From assembly GCF_014648055.1 (NCBI RefSeq), contig NZ_BMQJ01000002.1, positions 496,001 to 560,000 of the forward strand: DNA of 64,000 nt, written 5' to 3'. Positions 26,138 through 36,709 of this stretch are shown piece after piece (the stretch's first letter is position 1; every line of letters starts with the position of its first letter). Origin of the DNA: Streptosporangium pseudovulgare (GTDB lineage: Bacteria > Actinomycetota > Actinomycetes > Streptosporangiales > Streptosporangiaceae). The position numbers and the translations under genes were made by a program. Under the pieces are notes generated by a model that was not told the DNA's origin, did not search any database, and worked only from the letters and a program-made list of their open reading frames with translations.

Positions 26138-26890
26138 ATGCCGACCGTGCGAGTCGCCGTCGCCGGAGCGACCGGGAACATCGGGGCCCTCACCGCCACC
26201 GCCCTGGAACGGGCCGGGCACCACGTCATACGCGTCAGCCGCTCACTCGGTGTGGACCTGACCACCGGTGACGGCCTCGACGCCGCACTGGCCGGCGTCG
26301 AGGCCGTCGTGGACGCCACGAACTGCACGGCGACCGACCGGGACGAGGCGGTGGCGTACTTCGGCGCCACCACCCGGAACCTGCTCGCCGCCGGGGAGCG
26401 GGCCGGCGTCCGCCACCACGTGCTGCTCTCGATCGCCGGCATCGACCGCGTCGAGGGCAACGCGCACTACGCCGGCAAGCGCGAGCAGGAACGCCTCGTG
26501 GCCGAGGGCCCGGTGCCGTGGACGATCGTTCCGGCCACCCAGTTCCACGACTTCGCCGCGATGGTGACGAGCTGGACCGAGCAGGACGGCGTCGCCACCG
26601 TCGCGCCGCTGCTCATCCAGCCCATCGCGCCCGAGGACGTGGCGGACATCCTCGCCGAGATCGCCGTGGGCGCGCCTCGGGGGCGCCACCCCGAGATCAC
26701 CGGCCCCGAGCCGCAGGACCTGGTGGACATGGCCCGGCGCACCAACGACGCGCGCGGCCGCGTGGTCGAACTCGTGCCGACGTGGTCGTCGCTGTTCGGC
26801 CCGGAGATGGCCGGTGAGGTACTGCTGCCCCGCGCGGGCGCCCGCATCGCGCCGACTACCTTCGACGAGTGGCTCGCGAAGCAGCGATAG
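26138..26890 (+). CDS. NmrA-like NAD(P)-binding atypical short-chain reductase
   Basis: A 250-aa Rossmann protein beginning MPTVRVAVAGATGNIGALTA, with the GxxGxxG nucleotide motif at residues 9-15. The fold continues with VVDATNC, HHVLLSIAGID and YAGKREQERLV, characteristic of atypical SDRs of the NmrA/NAD(P)H-azoreductase group; the YxxxK pair is present as YAGK. ATG 26138 has a strong ribosome binding site. As the divergent partner of the RsrR-like regulator it is likely a redox-state sensor or quinone/NAD(P)H oxidoreductase. The specific substrate is unknown. Confidence 0.88.
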   Translation: MPTVRVAVAGATGNIGALTATALERAGHHVIRVSRSLGVDLTTGDGLDAALAGVEAVVDATNCTATDRDEAVAYFGATTRNLLAAGERAGVRHHVLLSIAGIDRVEGNAHYAGKREQERLVAEGPVPWTIVPATQFHDFAAMVTSWTEQDGVATVAPLLIQPIAPEDVADILAEIAVGAPRGRHPEITGPEPQDLVDMARRTNDARGRVVELVPTWSSLFGPEMAGEVLLPRAGARIAPTTFDEWLAKQR

Positions 26891-27022
26891 CCGCCGGGTG
26901 ACGGCCGCCCCGCCGCGTCGCCTTTCACCGCGATCACGGCGGGTGGTACCGCTTCGGCCTCCCACGGGGCTTCCCGGACGGCGTCTCAGCGGGCTCTCAG
27001 CGAACGTCAGTAAGCTCACGGG

Positions 27023-29721
<2,699 letters not shown>

Positions 29722-29725
<4 letters not shown>

Positions 29726-30660
29726 CCCGGGGAGAGACCGTGAACGGCTCCGCACCCGCCGCGGCGGGACCGCCCGGCGCGGACGGCTCCACCGCGGCAC
29801 CGCCGCCCGCCGCGGACGGCTCCGCCCGCGGGTACGCGGCCCGGCGCACACTGCCGCTGGTGGTGGAGGCCGTCCGCCAGCTCAGACGGCGCCGCACGAT
29901 GGTCGTTTTCGGCCTGCTGCTGGCGCTGCCGTGGGTCCTGGTGGTGGCGTTCGAGCTCGGCGCCGGGTCCGGGCGGCGGGGCGCGGCGACGCGCGTCTCC
30001 GACCTGGCGACCGAGGGCGGGCTGAACTTCGCGGCGTTCACGCTGTCGGTGTCGGCGAGCTTCCTGCTGGCCGTCGCGGTGGCGCTGTTCTGCGGCGACA
30101 CCGTGGCCGGGGAGGCGAACTGGTCCTCGCTGCGCTACCTGCTGGCCGCCCCCGTCCCGCGTGACCGGCTGCTGCGCCAGAAGCTGATCGTGGCGATGGG
30201 TTACTCGACGGCGGCGGTGGTCTGCCTGCCGGCGATGGCGCTGCTGGCCGGGACCCTCGCCTTCGGCTGGCACGACGTACGGGTGCCCGGCACCGGCGAG
30301 ACCGTCGCGGCGGCGGACGTGCTGCCCCGGTTCGCGGTCGTGGTCGGTTACGTGCTGGTCAGCCAGCTCGTGGTGGCGGCGCTGGCCTTTTTGCTGTCGG
30401 TCTCGACGGACTCGCCGCTCGGCGCGGTCGGCGGGGCCGTCGGCCTGGTGATCGTGAGCACCATCCTGCAGGCGGTGGAGGCGCTCGGGACGCTCCGGGA
30501 GTTCCTGCCGACGTTCTGGAGCACGGCGTGGATGGACGCGCTGGCCCCGCAGCCCGACTACGGCGGCATGGTCAAGGGGGTGGCCGTCTCGGTCTCCTAC
30601 TCGGTGATCCTGGTCGCCGTCGCCTTCCGCAGGTTCCGCCGCAGGGACATCGTCTCCTAG
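29722..30660 (+). CDS. ABC-2 type transporter permease
   Basis: A 312-aa membrane protein with six hydrophobic segments, among them MVVFGLLLALPWVLVVAF, FLLAVAVALFCGDTVAGE and VGYVLVSQLVVAALAFLL. The stretch DTVAGEANWSSLRYLLAAPVPRDRLLRQKL is the characteristic coupling region of ABC-2 permeases (GExxxGTLRxLLxxPVxRxxxLxxK). A 50-residue Ala/Pro/Gly cytoplasmic N terminus precedes the first helix. It is translationally coupled to the hydrolase-ATPase fusion and forms its membrane channel. Transcription ends at the terminator at 30717-30762. Confidence 0.92.
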
Positions 30661-30716
30661 CGGCTTCCTGGCGATTCCTTGCCATTTCATGACACCTGAC
30701 GCATTCGCCCGATGGC

Positions 30717-30762
30717 AGCGGCGGCCGGGGCCGGAACGGCGGCCCCGGCCGCCGCTTTTCTT
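30717..30762 (+). terminator. Rho-independent terminator after the ABC operon
   Basis: A perfect 16-bp GC stem (30717-30732 with 30741-30756), an 8-base loop, and the T-rich tail TTTTCTT. This is the only classical hairpin-plus-T-tract in the window and cleanly separates the ABC operon from the gas-vesicle operon. Confidence 0.92.
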
Positions 30763-30795
30763 ATCGCCGCTTATGTCCGCTTTTTACCTGTATAT

Positions 30796-30820
30796 GTTTC
30801 TTTATCGCTTTTACGGGTAT
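30796..30820 (+). promoter_or_regulatory. SigmaB-type promoter of the gas-vesicle operon
   Basis: GTTT (30796-30799), 15 bases, then GGGTAT (30815-30820) fits the Streptomyces sigmaB-type consensus GNNTN14-16GGGTAY exactly. The surrounding sequence is AT-rich, unlike the rest of the window. A start near 30828 would give a leader of about 115 bases before gvpY. Gas-vesicle genes of Streptomyces respond to osmotic stress, which agrees with this promoter class. Confidence 0.7.
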
Positions 30821-30854
30821 GCAATCGCTAATTCGGGAGCCGAAGGCTTCTGGC

Positions 30855-30947
30855 ATGTTCAACGCGGCAGGCGACCGCCCCGGCGGCGTCTTCCCTCCCA
30901 TCCGGCCGGCGGAGCCTGTCGGACGGGCGGATCCCATGACGGAGTGA
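30855..30947 (+). CDS. Short leader ORF coupled to gvpY (30 aa)
   Basis: ATG 30855-30857 with GAAGG 8 bases upstream opens a 30-codon frame whose TGA (30945-30947) overlaps the GTG of gvpY (30944-30946). The peptide (MFNAAGDRPGGVF...) matches nothing I recognise and has no membrane segment. Its likely role, if translated, is to bring ribosomes to the gvpY start, which has no good binding site of its own. Confidence 0.4.
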   Translation: MFNAAGDRPGGVFPPIRPAEPVGRADPMTE

Positions 30948-31645
30948 TCGACTGGGGAGTGGCGATCGTGAAGTGCGGACTGCAGGTGGCCCTCGGTGTC
31001 GCCGCGGGTTACTTTCTCGGACGGCATCACAAGTTGCGCGCCGCGCTCGCCCTGGCGGCGGCGGGCGCGACCGGCAAGCTCGGAAAGCTGGGCGGCAAGG
31101 AAGGCCCCGGCGGCGACCTGCTCCAGCAGGGCATGAAGCTGCTCACCTCCTCCCCCGAGCTGGAGAAGATCACCAACGCCGTCCGCGGCGAGCTGCTCGA
31201 GGTGGGCAAAGCCGCGGCCCGGGCGGCGGCCAGCAGGCAGATCGACACCCTGACCTCGAAGCTCCACGACCGCGCGGAGTCACTGAGGACCAAGGCGCAG
31301 GGCGCCGAGGAGGAGCCCGAGGAAGAAGAGGAAGAGGAGGAGCGCCCCAGGCGCCGCGCCGCCCGCGGCAGGGGCAGGACCGCCCGGGAGGAACCCGAGG
31401 CCGAGGAAGAGGAGTACGAGGAGGAAGAGGAACCCGAGGAGGAGGAAGAGGAGGAGCCTCCCCCGCGCCGCGCCGCGGGCAGGGGCAGGCAGGCCGGCAG
31501 GACCCGCGCCGCTCGGGAGGAGCCCGAGGAGGAGGAAGAGGAAGAGGAGGAGGAACCGCCGCGAGCCCGGGGCGGCAGGCGCCGTGCCGTACAGCGCGAG
31601 ACGACGCCGGCCCGTGAGCGGCCGGTCCGCAGGGCGCGGGGGTGA
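30944..31645 (+). CDS. gvpY: Gas-vesicle accessory protein GvpY-like, acidic tail
   Basis: A 233-aa protein starting VIDWGVAIVKCGLQVALGVAAGYFLGRHHKLR, an N-terminal hydrophobic/amphipathic helix, followed by a helical middle (LTSSPELEKITNAVRGELLEVG) and a C-terminal 130 residues made of Glu runs alternating with Arg clusters. It is first in the gvp operon; in Streptomyces an acidic protein of this kind, GvpY, lies next to gvpZ. The symbol is assigned by position and composition rather than by a motif. The start is GTG 30944, overlapping the leader ORF stop; in-frame GTG codons at 30959 and 30968 are alternatives. The function is not known; polyampholyte tails may crowd or scaffold vesicle assembly. 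Confidence 0.7.
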   Translation: MIDWGVAIVKCGLQVALGVAAGYFLGRHHKLRAALALAAAGATGKLGKLGGKEGPGGDLLQQGMKLLTSSPELEKITNAVRGELLEVGKAAARAAASRQIDTLTSKLHDRAESLRTKAQGAEEEPEEEEEEEERPRRRAARGRGRTAREEPEAEEEEYEEEEEPEEEEEEEPPPRRAAGRGRQAGRTRAAREEPEEEEEEEEEEPPRARGGRRRAVQRETTPARERPVRRARG

Positions 31646-31651
31646 CGTCCC

Positions 31652-32815
31652 ATGGCCGAAACCTCCAGGGGCGGCGGGCTGGTCCGCGAGGTCGAGCGGG
31701 CACTGCCCGTCGACCAGCTCACCGACGAGCTCCGCAACCTCGCCGAGGCCCTCGGTGATCGGCTCCTCTCCTCGGTCACCGACAAGGTCGACGACCTGAC
31801 CGGCCGGCTGACCGACTACCTGCAGAACAGCGACTCCGGTCTGCTCGGGCTCGCGGGCTCCGTCATCGGTTCCAAGCATCCGATCGCCTCCGGGCTGAAA
31901 GGGGTCGCCAAAATGGCTGGAGGCGGTCTGCTCAGGAAGATCACCGGTGGTAAGGGCGGCGGCGGCAAGGGCAAGAAGCTCAAGGTCACCAACATCATCG
32001 AGTCCATCGACGTCGGTGCCCCGCGTCGGCTCGTCTACGACCAGTGGACCCAGTTCGGGGACTTCCCCAGCTTCATGAAGAAGGTGGAGAACGTCACGCA
32101 GGAGTCCGACGAGAAGAACCAGTGGCGGGCGCAGATCTTCCTCTCCCACCGCACCTGGAAGTCGACGATCATCGAGCAGGTGCCGGACCAGCGGATCGTC
32201 TGGCGGTCCGAGGGCCCGAAGGGCTACCCCAACGGTTCCGTGACCTTCCACGAGGTCGCACCCGACATGACCCGGGTCCTGCTGGTGATCGAGTACTACC
32301 CCAAGGGGCTCTTCGAATACACCGGCAACCTCTGGCGGGCCCAGGGCCGGCGGGTGCGCCTGGAGCTCAAGCACTTCAGGCGGCACGTCATGATGCAGAC
32401 CGTCCTCAACCCCGACGATCTGGAGGGCTGGCGCGGCGAGATCCGCGACAGCGAGGTCGTCAAGGACCAGGAGACCGCGCTGCGCGAGGAGGAAGAGGAG
32501 CGCGAGCGCGAGGAGGCTGGCGGCGAGGAGGAGCCCGAGGAGCGGGAGGGTGCCGAGGGCGCCGAGGAGGAGGAAGAGGAGCCCGAGGAGGAAGAGGGCG
32601 AAGAGGGCGAAGAGGGCGAGGAAGAAGAGGAGGAGCCCGAGGAGGAGGGAGAAGAGGAGGAACCGCGGGCCGCGGGCGGACGGCGTCGCGCCGCGCCGCG
32701 CCGCGAACAGGCCGCGCGAGGCCGCCGGGCCGAACCGGAGCCGGAGGAGGAAGAGGAGGAAGAGGAGCCTCCCGCCCGCCGGCCACGCCGTAGGGCCGCC
32801 GCCCGGAACGCCTGA
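31652..32815 (+). CDS. gvpZ: Gas-vesicle accessory protein GvpZ-like, SRPBCC domain with acidic tail
   Basis: A 387-aa protein. The N-terminal 110 residues are helical (LPVDQLTDELRNLAEALGDRLLSSVTDKVDDL) with a Gly/Lys-rich hinge. Residues about 112-255 form an SRPBCC/polyketide-cyclase-like domain (NIIESIDVGAPRRLVYDQWTQFGDFPSFMKKVENV...NGSVTFHEVAPDMTRVLLVIEYYPKG). The C-terminal 120 residues are Glu runs broken by Arg/Pro clusters, the same design as the preceding protein. Proteins of this architecture sit in actinobacterial gvp clusters as gvpZ. The SRPBCC fold binds hydrophobic ligands or proteins, so a chaperone role for the hydrophobic GvpA is plausible. Confidence 0.75.
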   Translation: MAETSRGGGLVREVERALPVDQLTDELRNLAEALGDRLLSSVTDKVDDLTGRLTDYLQNSDSGLLGLAGSVIGSKHPIASGLKGVAKMAGGGLLRKITGGKGGGGKGKKLKVTNIIESIDVGAPRRLVYDQWTQFGDFPSFMKKVENVTQESDEKNQWRAQIFLSHRTWKSTIIEQVPDQRIVWRSEGPKGYPNGSVTFHEVAPDMTRVLLVIEYYPKGLFEYTGNLWRAQGRRVRLELKHFRRHVMMQTVLNPDDLEGWRGEIRDSEVVKDQETALREEEEEREREEAGGEEEPEEREGAEGAEEEEEEPEEEEGEEGEEGEEEEEEPEEEGEEEEPRAAGGRRRAAPRREQAARGRRAEPEPEEEEEEEEPPARRPRRRAAARNA

Positions 32816-32900
32816 CCGGAATGCTTGACCGGAAGGCCGGGACGCCTGACCGGGGAGGACGGGGACGCCTGACCCGGAGGCGCCGGAACGCGTGATCCGG
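32803..32900. repeat. Degenerate tandem repeat of the gvpZ 3' end
   Basis: Five imperfect copies of a unit like CGGAACGCCTGACCGG start at about 32804, 32818, 32838, 32860 and 32882. The first copy contains the gvpZ stop codon, and each later copy repeats that TGA-containing core. The array fills the gap before gvpA and has no coding potential. Confidence 0.75.
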
Positions 32901-32937
32901 GAGACGGGGAGCGAACACGGAATCGGGGGAAGACCAA

Positions 32938-33354
32938 ATGACCATCGTGCAACCTTCGGCGGGTGGAGGCGGAGGGGGTGGCCGCGGAGGGTCCTCGTCG
33001 GGCCTGGCAGACGTCATCGACACGATCCTCGACAAGGGCCTCGTGATCGACGCCTTCGTCAGGGTCTCGCTCGTCGGCATCGAGATCCTCACGATCGACG
33101 CGCGCATCGTCATCGCCAGCGTCGACACCTACCTCCGCTTCGCGGAGGCCACCAACCGGCTGGACCTTGCGCAGACCGGCGGTAAGGGGCTGCCGGAGGT
33201 CCTGGAGGGCACCACGCAGGGCATCAGCAAGTCGAAGACCAAGGGGATCGCCCAGGGAGCCATCGAGGCCGCCGGGGAGAAACTGCGTGACTTCGTCTCC
33301 GAGTCCGAGCAGGAGCGTCGGCCGGCGTCCCGCCGCCGGAGGGAGGAGTACTGA
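32938..33354 (+). CDS. gvpA: Gas vesicle structural protein GvpA
   Basis: A 138-aa protein. After a 20-residue Gly/Ser leader the core [48 protein letters not shown] is the conserved GvpA/GvpJ alpha-beta-beta-alpha unit that forms the ribbed vesicle wall. A C-terminal extension of 50 residues is polar and charged, longer than in cyanobacterial GvpA but usual in actinobacteria. ATG 32938 is preceded by GGGGAAG. It is the most GvpA-like of three family members in the operon (with GvpJ and GvpS). Confidence 0.93.
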   Translation: MTIVQPSAGGGGGGGRGGSSSGLADVIDTILDKGLVIDAFVRVSLVGIEILTIDARIVIASVDTYLRFAEATNRLDLAQTGGKGLPEVLEGTTQGISKSKTKGIAQGAIEAAGEKLRDFVSESEQERRPASRRRREEY

Positions 33355-33355
33355 C

Positions 33356-34360
33356 ATGCCCGGCAGCACCGGAAAGACGGCGACCACCGGATCGGAGCAG
33401 ACCACCGGATCGGAACAGACGGCGCGGAAGCCCGCGCGGAGGACGACCGGCAGGACGGCGGGCGAGGCCGACGGGAAGACGACCGCGAAGCCGGCCCGCA
33501 AGGCGACCGGCAAGACGAGCGGTAAGACGAGCGGTAAGACGGCCGGTGAGACGACCGGTGAGACGACCGGCAAGGCCGCGCCCTCCCGGTCGGGCGGGGC
33601 CGCCCGGCGCGGGCGCACCGGCTACGCCTACGTCTACGGCATCGTCCCGGCGGACGTCGAGACCGAGCCGGGCACGCTCGGCGTGGACGACGGGGAGGTC
33701 ACGCTGGTACGGCACGGCGAGATCGCGGCGCTGGTGAGCGACATCGTCCTGGATCGCCCCCTCGGCCGGCCCGACGACCTGCTGGCCCACGAGCAGCTGC
33801 TGGACGCGACCGCCGCCGAGGTGCCCGTGCTGCCGTTCCGCTTCGGAGCGGTGATGACCGGGCCCAAGGAGGTGGTGGAGGAGCTGCTGGCCCCGCACCA
33901 CGACGAGTTCCTCGCCGCACTGGACGACCTCGAAGGGCGCGCCGAGTACGTCATCAAGGGCCGCTACGTCGAATCGGTGGTCATCAGGGAGGTCCTCGAC
34001 GAGAACCCCGAGGCCGAACGGCTGCGCGAGGAGGTCCGCGGGCAGCCGGAGGAGGCGACCTGGGACGCGCGGATCCGGCTCGGGCAGATGATCGGCGAGG
34101 CGGTGGCGGCCAAGCGCGACGCCGACACCCAGGAGCTCGTCGCCGCCGTCGCGCCGCTGTGCGTCGCGGTCTCGGTGCGGGAACCGACCCACGAGCAGGA
34201 CGCCGCGCACGTGGCCGTCCTGGTGGACGAGGAGCAGCAGGACGAGTTCGACGAGGCGCTGGACGACCTCGGCGACCGCTGGGCCGGCCGGATCGACCTG
34301 CGGCTGCTCGGCCCGCTGGCGCCGTACGACTTCGTGGCGGCGCCACGATCGGAGGAGTGA
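33356..34360 (+). CDS. gvpF: Gas vesicle protein GvpF
   Basis: A 334-aa protein of the GvpF/L family. ATG 33356-33358 follows the gvpA stop by one base and has GGGAGGAG upstream. The first 85 residues are a Lys/Thr/Gly-rich repetitive tail (ATGKTSGKTSGKTAGETTGE) not needed for the fold. The domain starts GYAYVYGIVPADVE and has LLAHEQLLDATAAEVPVLPFRFGAVM and the C-terminal LRLLGPLAPYDFVA typical of the family. GvpF binds GvpA early in assembly. The basic extension contrasts with the acidic tails of GvpY and GvpZ and might pair with them; this is speculation. Confidence 0.93.
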   Translation: MPGSTGKTATTGSEQTTGSEQTARKPARRTTGRTAGEADGKTTAKPARKATGKTSGKTSGKTAGETTGETTGKAAPSRSGGAARRGRTGYAYVYGIVPADVETEPGTLGVDDGEVTLVRHGEIAALVSDIVLDRPLGRPDDLLAHEQLLDATAAEVPVLPFRFGAVMTGPKEVVEELLAPHHDEFLAALDDLEGRAEYVIKGRYVESVVIREVLDENPEAERLREEVRGQPEEATWDARIRLGQMIGEAVAAKRDADTQELVAAVAPLCVAVSVREPTHEQDAAHVAVLVDEEQQDEFDEALDDLGDRWAGRIDLRLLGPLAPYDFVAAPRSEE

Positions 34361-34364
34361 CACG

Positions 34365-34640
34365 GTGGACCTGCTGTTCGATCTGACCGTCGGCCTGCCG
34401 CTGCTGCCGCTCCGCGCGCTCGTCAAGATCGCCGAGGTGATCCAGGACCAGGCCGAGATGGAACTGCACCATCCGGCCGCGGTCCGGCGGCAACTGGAGG
34501 ATCTGGAGGAGGCCAGACGCTCCGGGGAGATCTCCGAGGAGGAGGAGAGACAGGCCATGACGGAGATCCTTGAGCGGATGGTGACCCAGCCCGACCTGCC
34601 CCGCGGCGCGCCCGCGCCGTACGACGGGGAAGAGGAGTGA
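34365..34640 (+). CDS. gvpG: Gas vesicle protein GvpG
   Basis: A 91-aa protein, GTG 34365-34367 with GGAGG in the gvpF end. The sequence MDLLFDLTVGLPLLPLRALVKIAEVIQDQAEMELHHPAAVRRQLEDLEEARRSGEISEEEE is characteristic of GvpG: a hydrophobic N-terminal helix followed by a charged coiled-coil. It is a minor assembly component of the vesicle. Confidence 0.92.
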   Translation: MDLLFDLTVGLPLLPLRALVKIAEVIQDQAEMELHHPAAVRRQLEDLEEARRSGEISEEEERQAMTEILERMVTQPDLPRGAPAPYDGEEE

Positions 34641-35107
34641 TCGGCGTGCCCGCCAGGCGGAAAGCCCGCGCCGGGGACGACAGGGCCGGCGCCTCCGGCG
34701 GCTACGAGGACGAGCCGCCGGAGGAGGGGCGCGGCAGGGGCGGCGCCGTCGAGGACGACCTGCCCGAGGACGAGGAGTTCGACGACGGGGAGGAGTTCGA
34801 GGAGGAGCGGGACGAGCCGGCGGGCGGGTCCCGGCGCGCCCGGCGGTCGCGCGCGCTGACCGCGGCCACCGCCGGCCGTACCGGGCTGGAGCAGATCGGC
34901 GAGCTGACCGGGCGGGAGCCGGAGGGCGTCACGTTCGTGCAGCCGGATCAGGACGGCTGGAAGGTCGGGATCGAGGTCGTCGAGGACCGCCGCGTCCCCT
35001 CCTCCGGCGATGTCCTGGCGCTCTACGAGATCCAGCTCGACGCGGACGGCGACCTCCTCTCCTACCGCAGGACGCGGCGCTACAAGCGCGGCAGGGGCGA
35101 GGAGTAG
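34637..35107 (+). CDS. gvpO: Gas vesicle protein GvpO
   Basis: A 156-aa protein. GTG 34637-34639 overlaps the gvpG stop by 4 bases. An acidic, low-complexity N-terminal half (residues 20-75, rich in Glu/Asp) precedes the GvpO domain, recognised by GWKVGIEVVEDRRVPSSGDVLALYEIQLDADGDLLSYRRTRRYKRGR. GvpO is essential in haloarchaea and is generally present in actinobacterial clusters, where it is often the first gene; here it is internal. Confidence 0.9.
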   Translation: MIGVPARRKARAGDDRAGASGGYEDEPPEEGRGRGGAVEDDLPEDEEFDDGEEFEEERDEPAGGSRRARRSRALTAATAGRTGLEQIGELTGREPEGVTFVQPDQDGWKVGIEVVEDRRVPSSGDVLALYEIQLDADGDLLSYRRTRRYKRGRGEE

Positions 35108-35120
35108 CGGGGGTGGCGAA

Positions 35121-35618
35121 GTGACCGATCCGACACGGTACGGCGCCGCCTCCTCCCCCTACGGGGGCAGGCCGCCCGCCCGGCGCGAGTCCACCACCAA
35201 CCTCGGCGACATCCTGGAGCGGGTGCTCGACCGGGGCGTGGTGATCGTCGGTGACATCCGGGTGAACCTGCTGGACATCGAGCTGCTGACGATCAAGCTG
35301 CGGCTGCTGATCGCCTCGGTGGACACCGCCAGGGAGCTGGGCATCGACTGGTGGGAGCACGATCCGTGGCTCAGCAGGCCCGACCACGACCTCGCCGAGG
35401 AGAACCGCCGCCTGCGCAGGCGGCTCGCCGAGGCGGAGAACGACCTCGAATACCGGGACTACCCGCGTGACCTCCGCGAGGGCCGCGAGCGGCGGGAGGA
35501 GTTCGAGGAGCGCCGGCGCCGCCAGGAGCTGGGCGATGATCCGGAGGAGCGCCGCTCCCTCCAGGGCCGGGGCCGGGGCCGGACCGGCGGTGGGCGCCCA
35601 CGCGAGAACCGGGAGTGA
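35121..35618 (+). CDS. gvpJ: Gas vesicle protein GvpJ (GvpA/J family)
   Basis: A 165-aa protein. GTG 35121-35123 starts VTDPTRYGAASSPYGG; only a weak G-rich binding site precedes it. The core NLGDILERVLDRGVVIVGDIRVNLLDIELLTIKLRLLIASVDTARELGIDWW is GvpA-like with the GIDWWE motif typical of GvpJ. The C-terminal 80 residues are Arg/Glu-rich coiled coil. GvpJ is a minor wall protein thought to be placed at the tips. Confidence 0.92.
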   Translation: MTDPTRYGAASSPYGGRPPARRESTTNLGDILERVLDRGVVIVGDIRVNLLDIELLTIKLRLLIASVDTARELGIDWWEHDPWLSRPDHDLAEENRRLRRRLAEAENDLEYRDYPRDLREGRERREEFEERRRRQELGDDPEERRSLQGRGRGRTGGGRPRENRE

Positions 35619-35654
35619 AGGAGAGCGAAGGGGAGCGAAACGGAGGAGTGAGAT

Positions 35655-36458
35655 ATGCCGGACACCGGCACGTATGTCTATGCGATCATCCGGGACGCGG
35701 ACGCCCCCGACCCCGCGGGCCTGACCGGCGTGGCCGACACGCCCGTGCGGACGGTGGCGGACGCCGGCCTGGTCGCGTACGTGAGCACCGTGCCGCTGGA
35801 CCGGTTCGGCGAGGAGCCGCTGCGGCGCTCCCTGGAGGACCTCGACTGGGTGGGCGAGACGGCCCGCGCCCACCACCGCGTCGTGGAGGCGGTGGCCGGG
35901 ACGGCCCCGACGGCGCCGGTCCGGCTCGTGACCGTCTACAGCGGCGACGAGCAGGTCCGCGAACTGCTGCGGGACCGGCGGGAGGACTTCACCGCGCTGC
36001 TGTCGCAGGTCGCCGGGCGCAGCGAGTGGGGGGTGAAGGCGTACGCGCGGCGCGAGACCGCCCCGCCGCCCGGAGAGGAGTCCGCCGGGACGGCCGGGGC
36101 AGCCGGATCCGACAGCCCCGGCATCGCCTACCTGAAGCGCCGCAGGGCGAGCCTGCGCGGCCGGGAGGACGCGTGGCGGGTCGCGGCCGGCCAGGCCGAG
36201 CACGTCCACACCGCGCTGGCGGCCGTCTCCGTGGCGAGCAGGCGGCACCGGGCCCAGGACCCGAGCCTGTCCGGCCGCGAGGAGGCGATGGTGCTCAACG
36301 GCGCCTACCTCGTCGACGACGACCGCGGCGGCGAGTTCGCCGCCGTCGTCGACTCGCTGCGGGGGCAGGGGGCCGACATCGAGCTGACCGGGCCCTGGGC
36401 GCCCTACTCGTTCACCGCCCTCGACCTCGGCACGGCGGACGCCGGAGGCGTGCGATGA
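35655..36458 (+). CDS. gvpL: Gas vesicle protein GvpL (GvpF/L family)
   Basis: A 267-aa protein, ATG 35655 with GGAGG upstream. It begins GTYVYAIIRDADAPDPAG and has the family pattern WVGETARAHHRVVEAV, APVRLVTVYSGDEQV, YLKRRRASLRGREDAW and the C-terminal ELTGPWAPYSFTAL. It is a paralogue of the GvpF encoded two kilobases upstream, without the basic N-terminal tail. It contributes to nucleation of the vesicle wall. ATGA overlap with gvpS. Confidence 0.93.
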   Translation: MPDTGTYVYAIIRDADAPDPAGLTGVADTPVRTVADAGLVAYVSTVPLDRFGEEPLRRSLEDLDWVGETARAHHRVVEAVAGTAPTAPVRLVTVYSGDEQVRELLRDRREDFTALLSQVAGRSEWGVKAYARRETAPPPGEESAGTAGAAGSDSPGIAYLKRRRASLRGREDAWRVAAGQAEHVHTALAAVSVASRRHRAQDPSLSGREEAMVLNGAYLVDDDRGGEFAAVVDSLRGQGADIELTGPWAPYSFTALDLGTADAGGVR

Positions 36459-36709
36459 CCCACGAGGGGCCGCGGGGCGCGGCGCTGGCCGCGGAGGGGC
36501 GCCTGCCCCCGGAGCGCGTGGCGCTCGTGGACCTGCTGGACCGGCTGCTGGCGGGCGGCGTCACCGTCAACGGCGACGTCGTGCTGTCCATCGCCGACAT
36601 CGACCTGGTGCAGATCTCCCTGCGCCTGCTGATCATGTCCGTCCGCGAGTCCGGGCCCGCCGGACGGGAGACCCGGCACGGGCGGGAGATCTGGCATGGA
36701 CCGCCGTGA
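36455..36709 (+). CDS. gvpS: Gas vesicle protein GvpS (small GvpA/J family member)
   Basis: An 84-aa protein. ATG 36455-36457 overlaps the gvpL stop. VALVDLLDRLLAGGVTVNGDVVLSIADIDLVQISLRLLIMSVRES is the GvpA/J core in shortened form, as in GvpS/GvpM proteins of actinobacteria. Its 3' end overlaps the start of gvpK by 14 bases. Confidence 0.9.
   Translation: MTHEGPRGAALAAEGRLPPERVALVDLLDRLLAGGVTVNGDVVLSIADIDLVQISLRLLIMSVRESGPAGRETRHGREIWHGPP

Noticed and set aside
32440..32815. Glu-run coding region of gvpZ as a possible non-coding repeat
   Set aside because: The frame stays open, begins with a clear SRPBCC domain and ends just before gvpA; a similar tail exists in gvpY.
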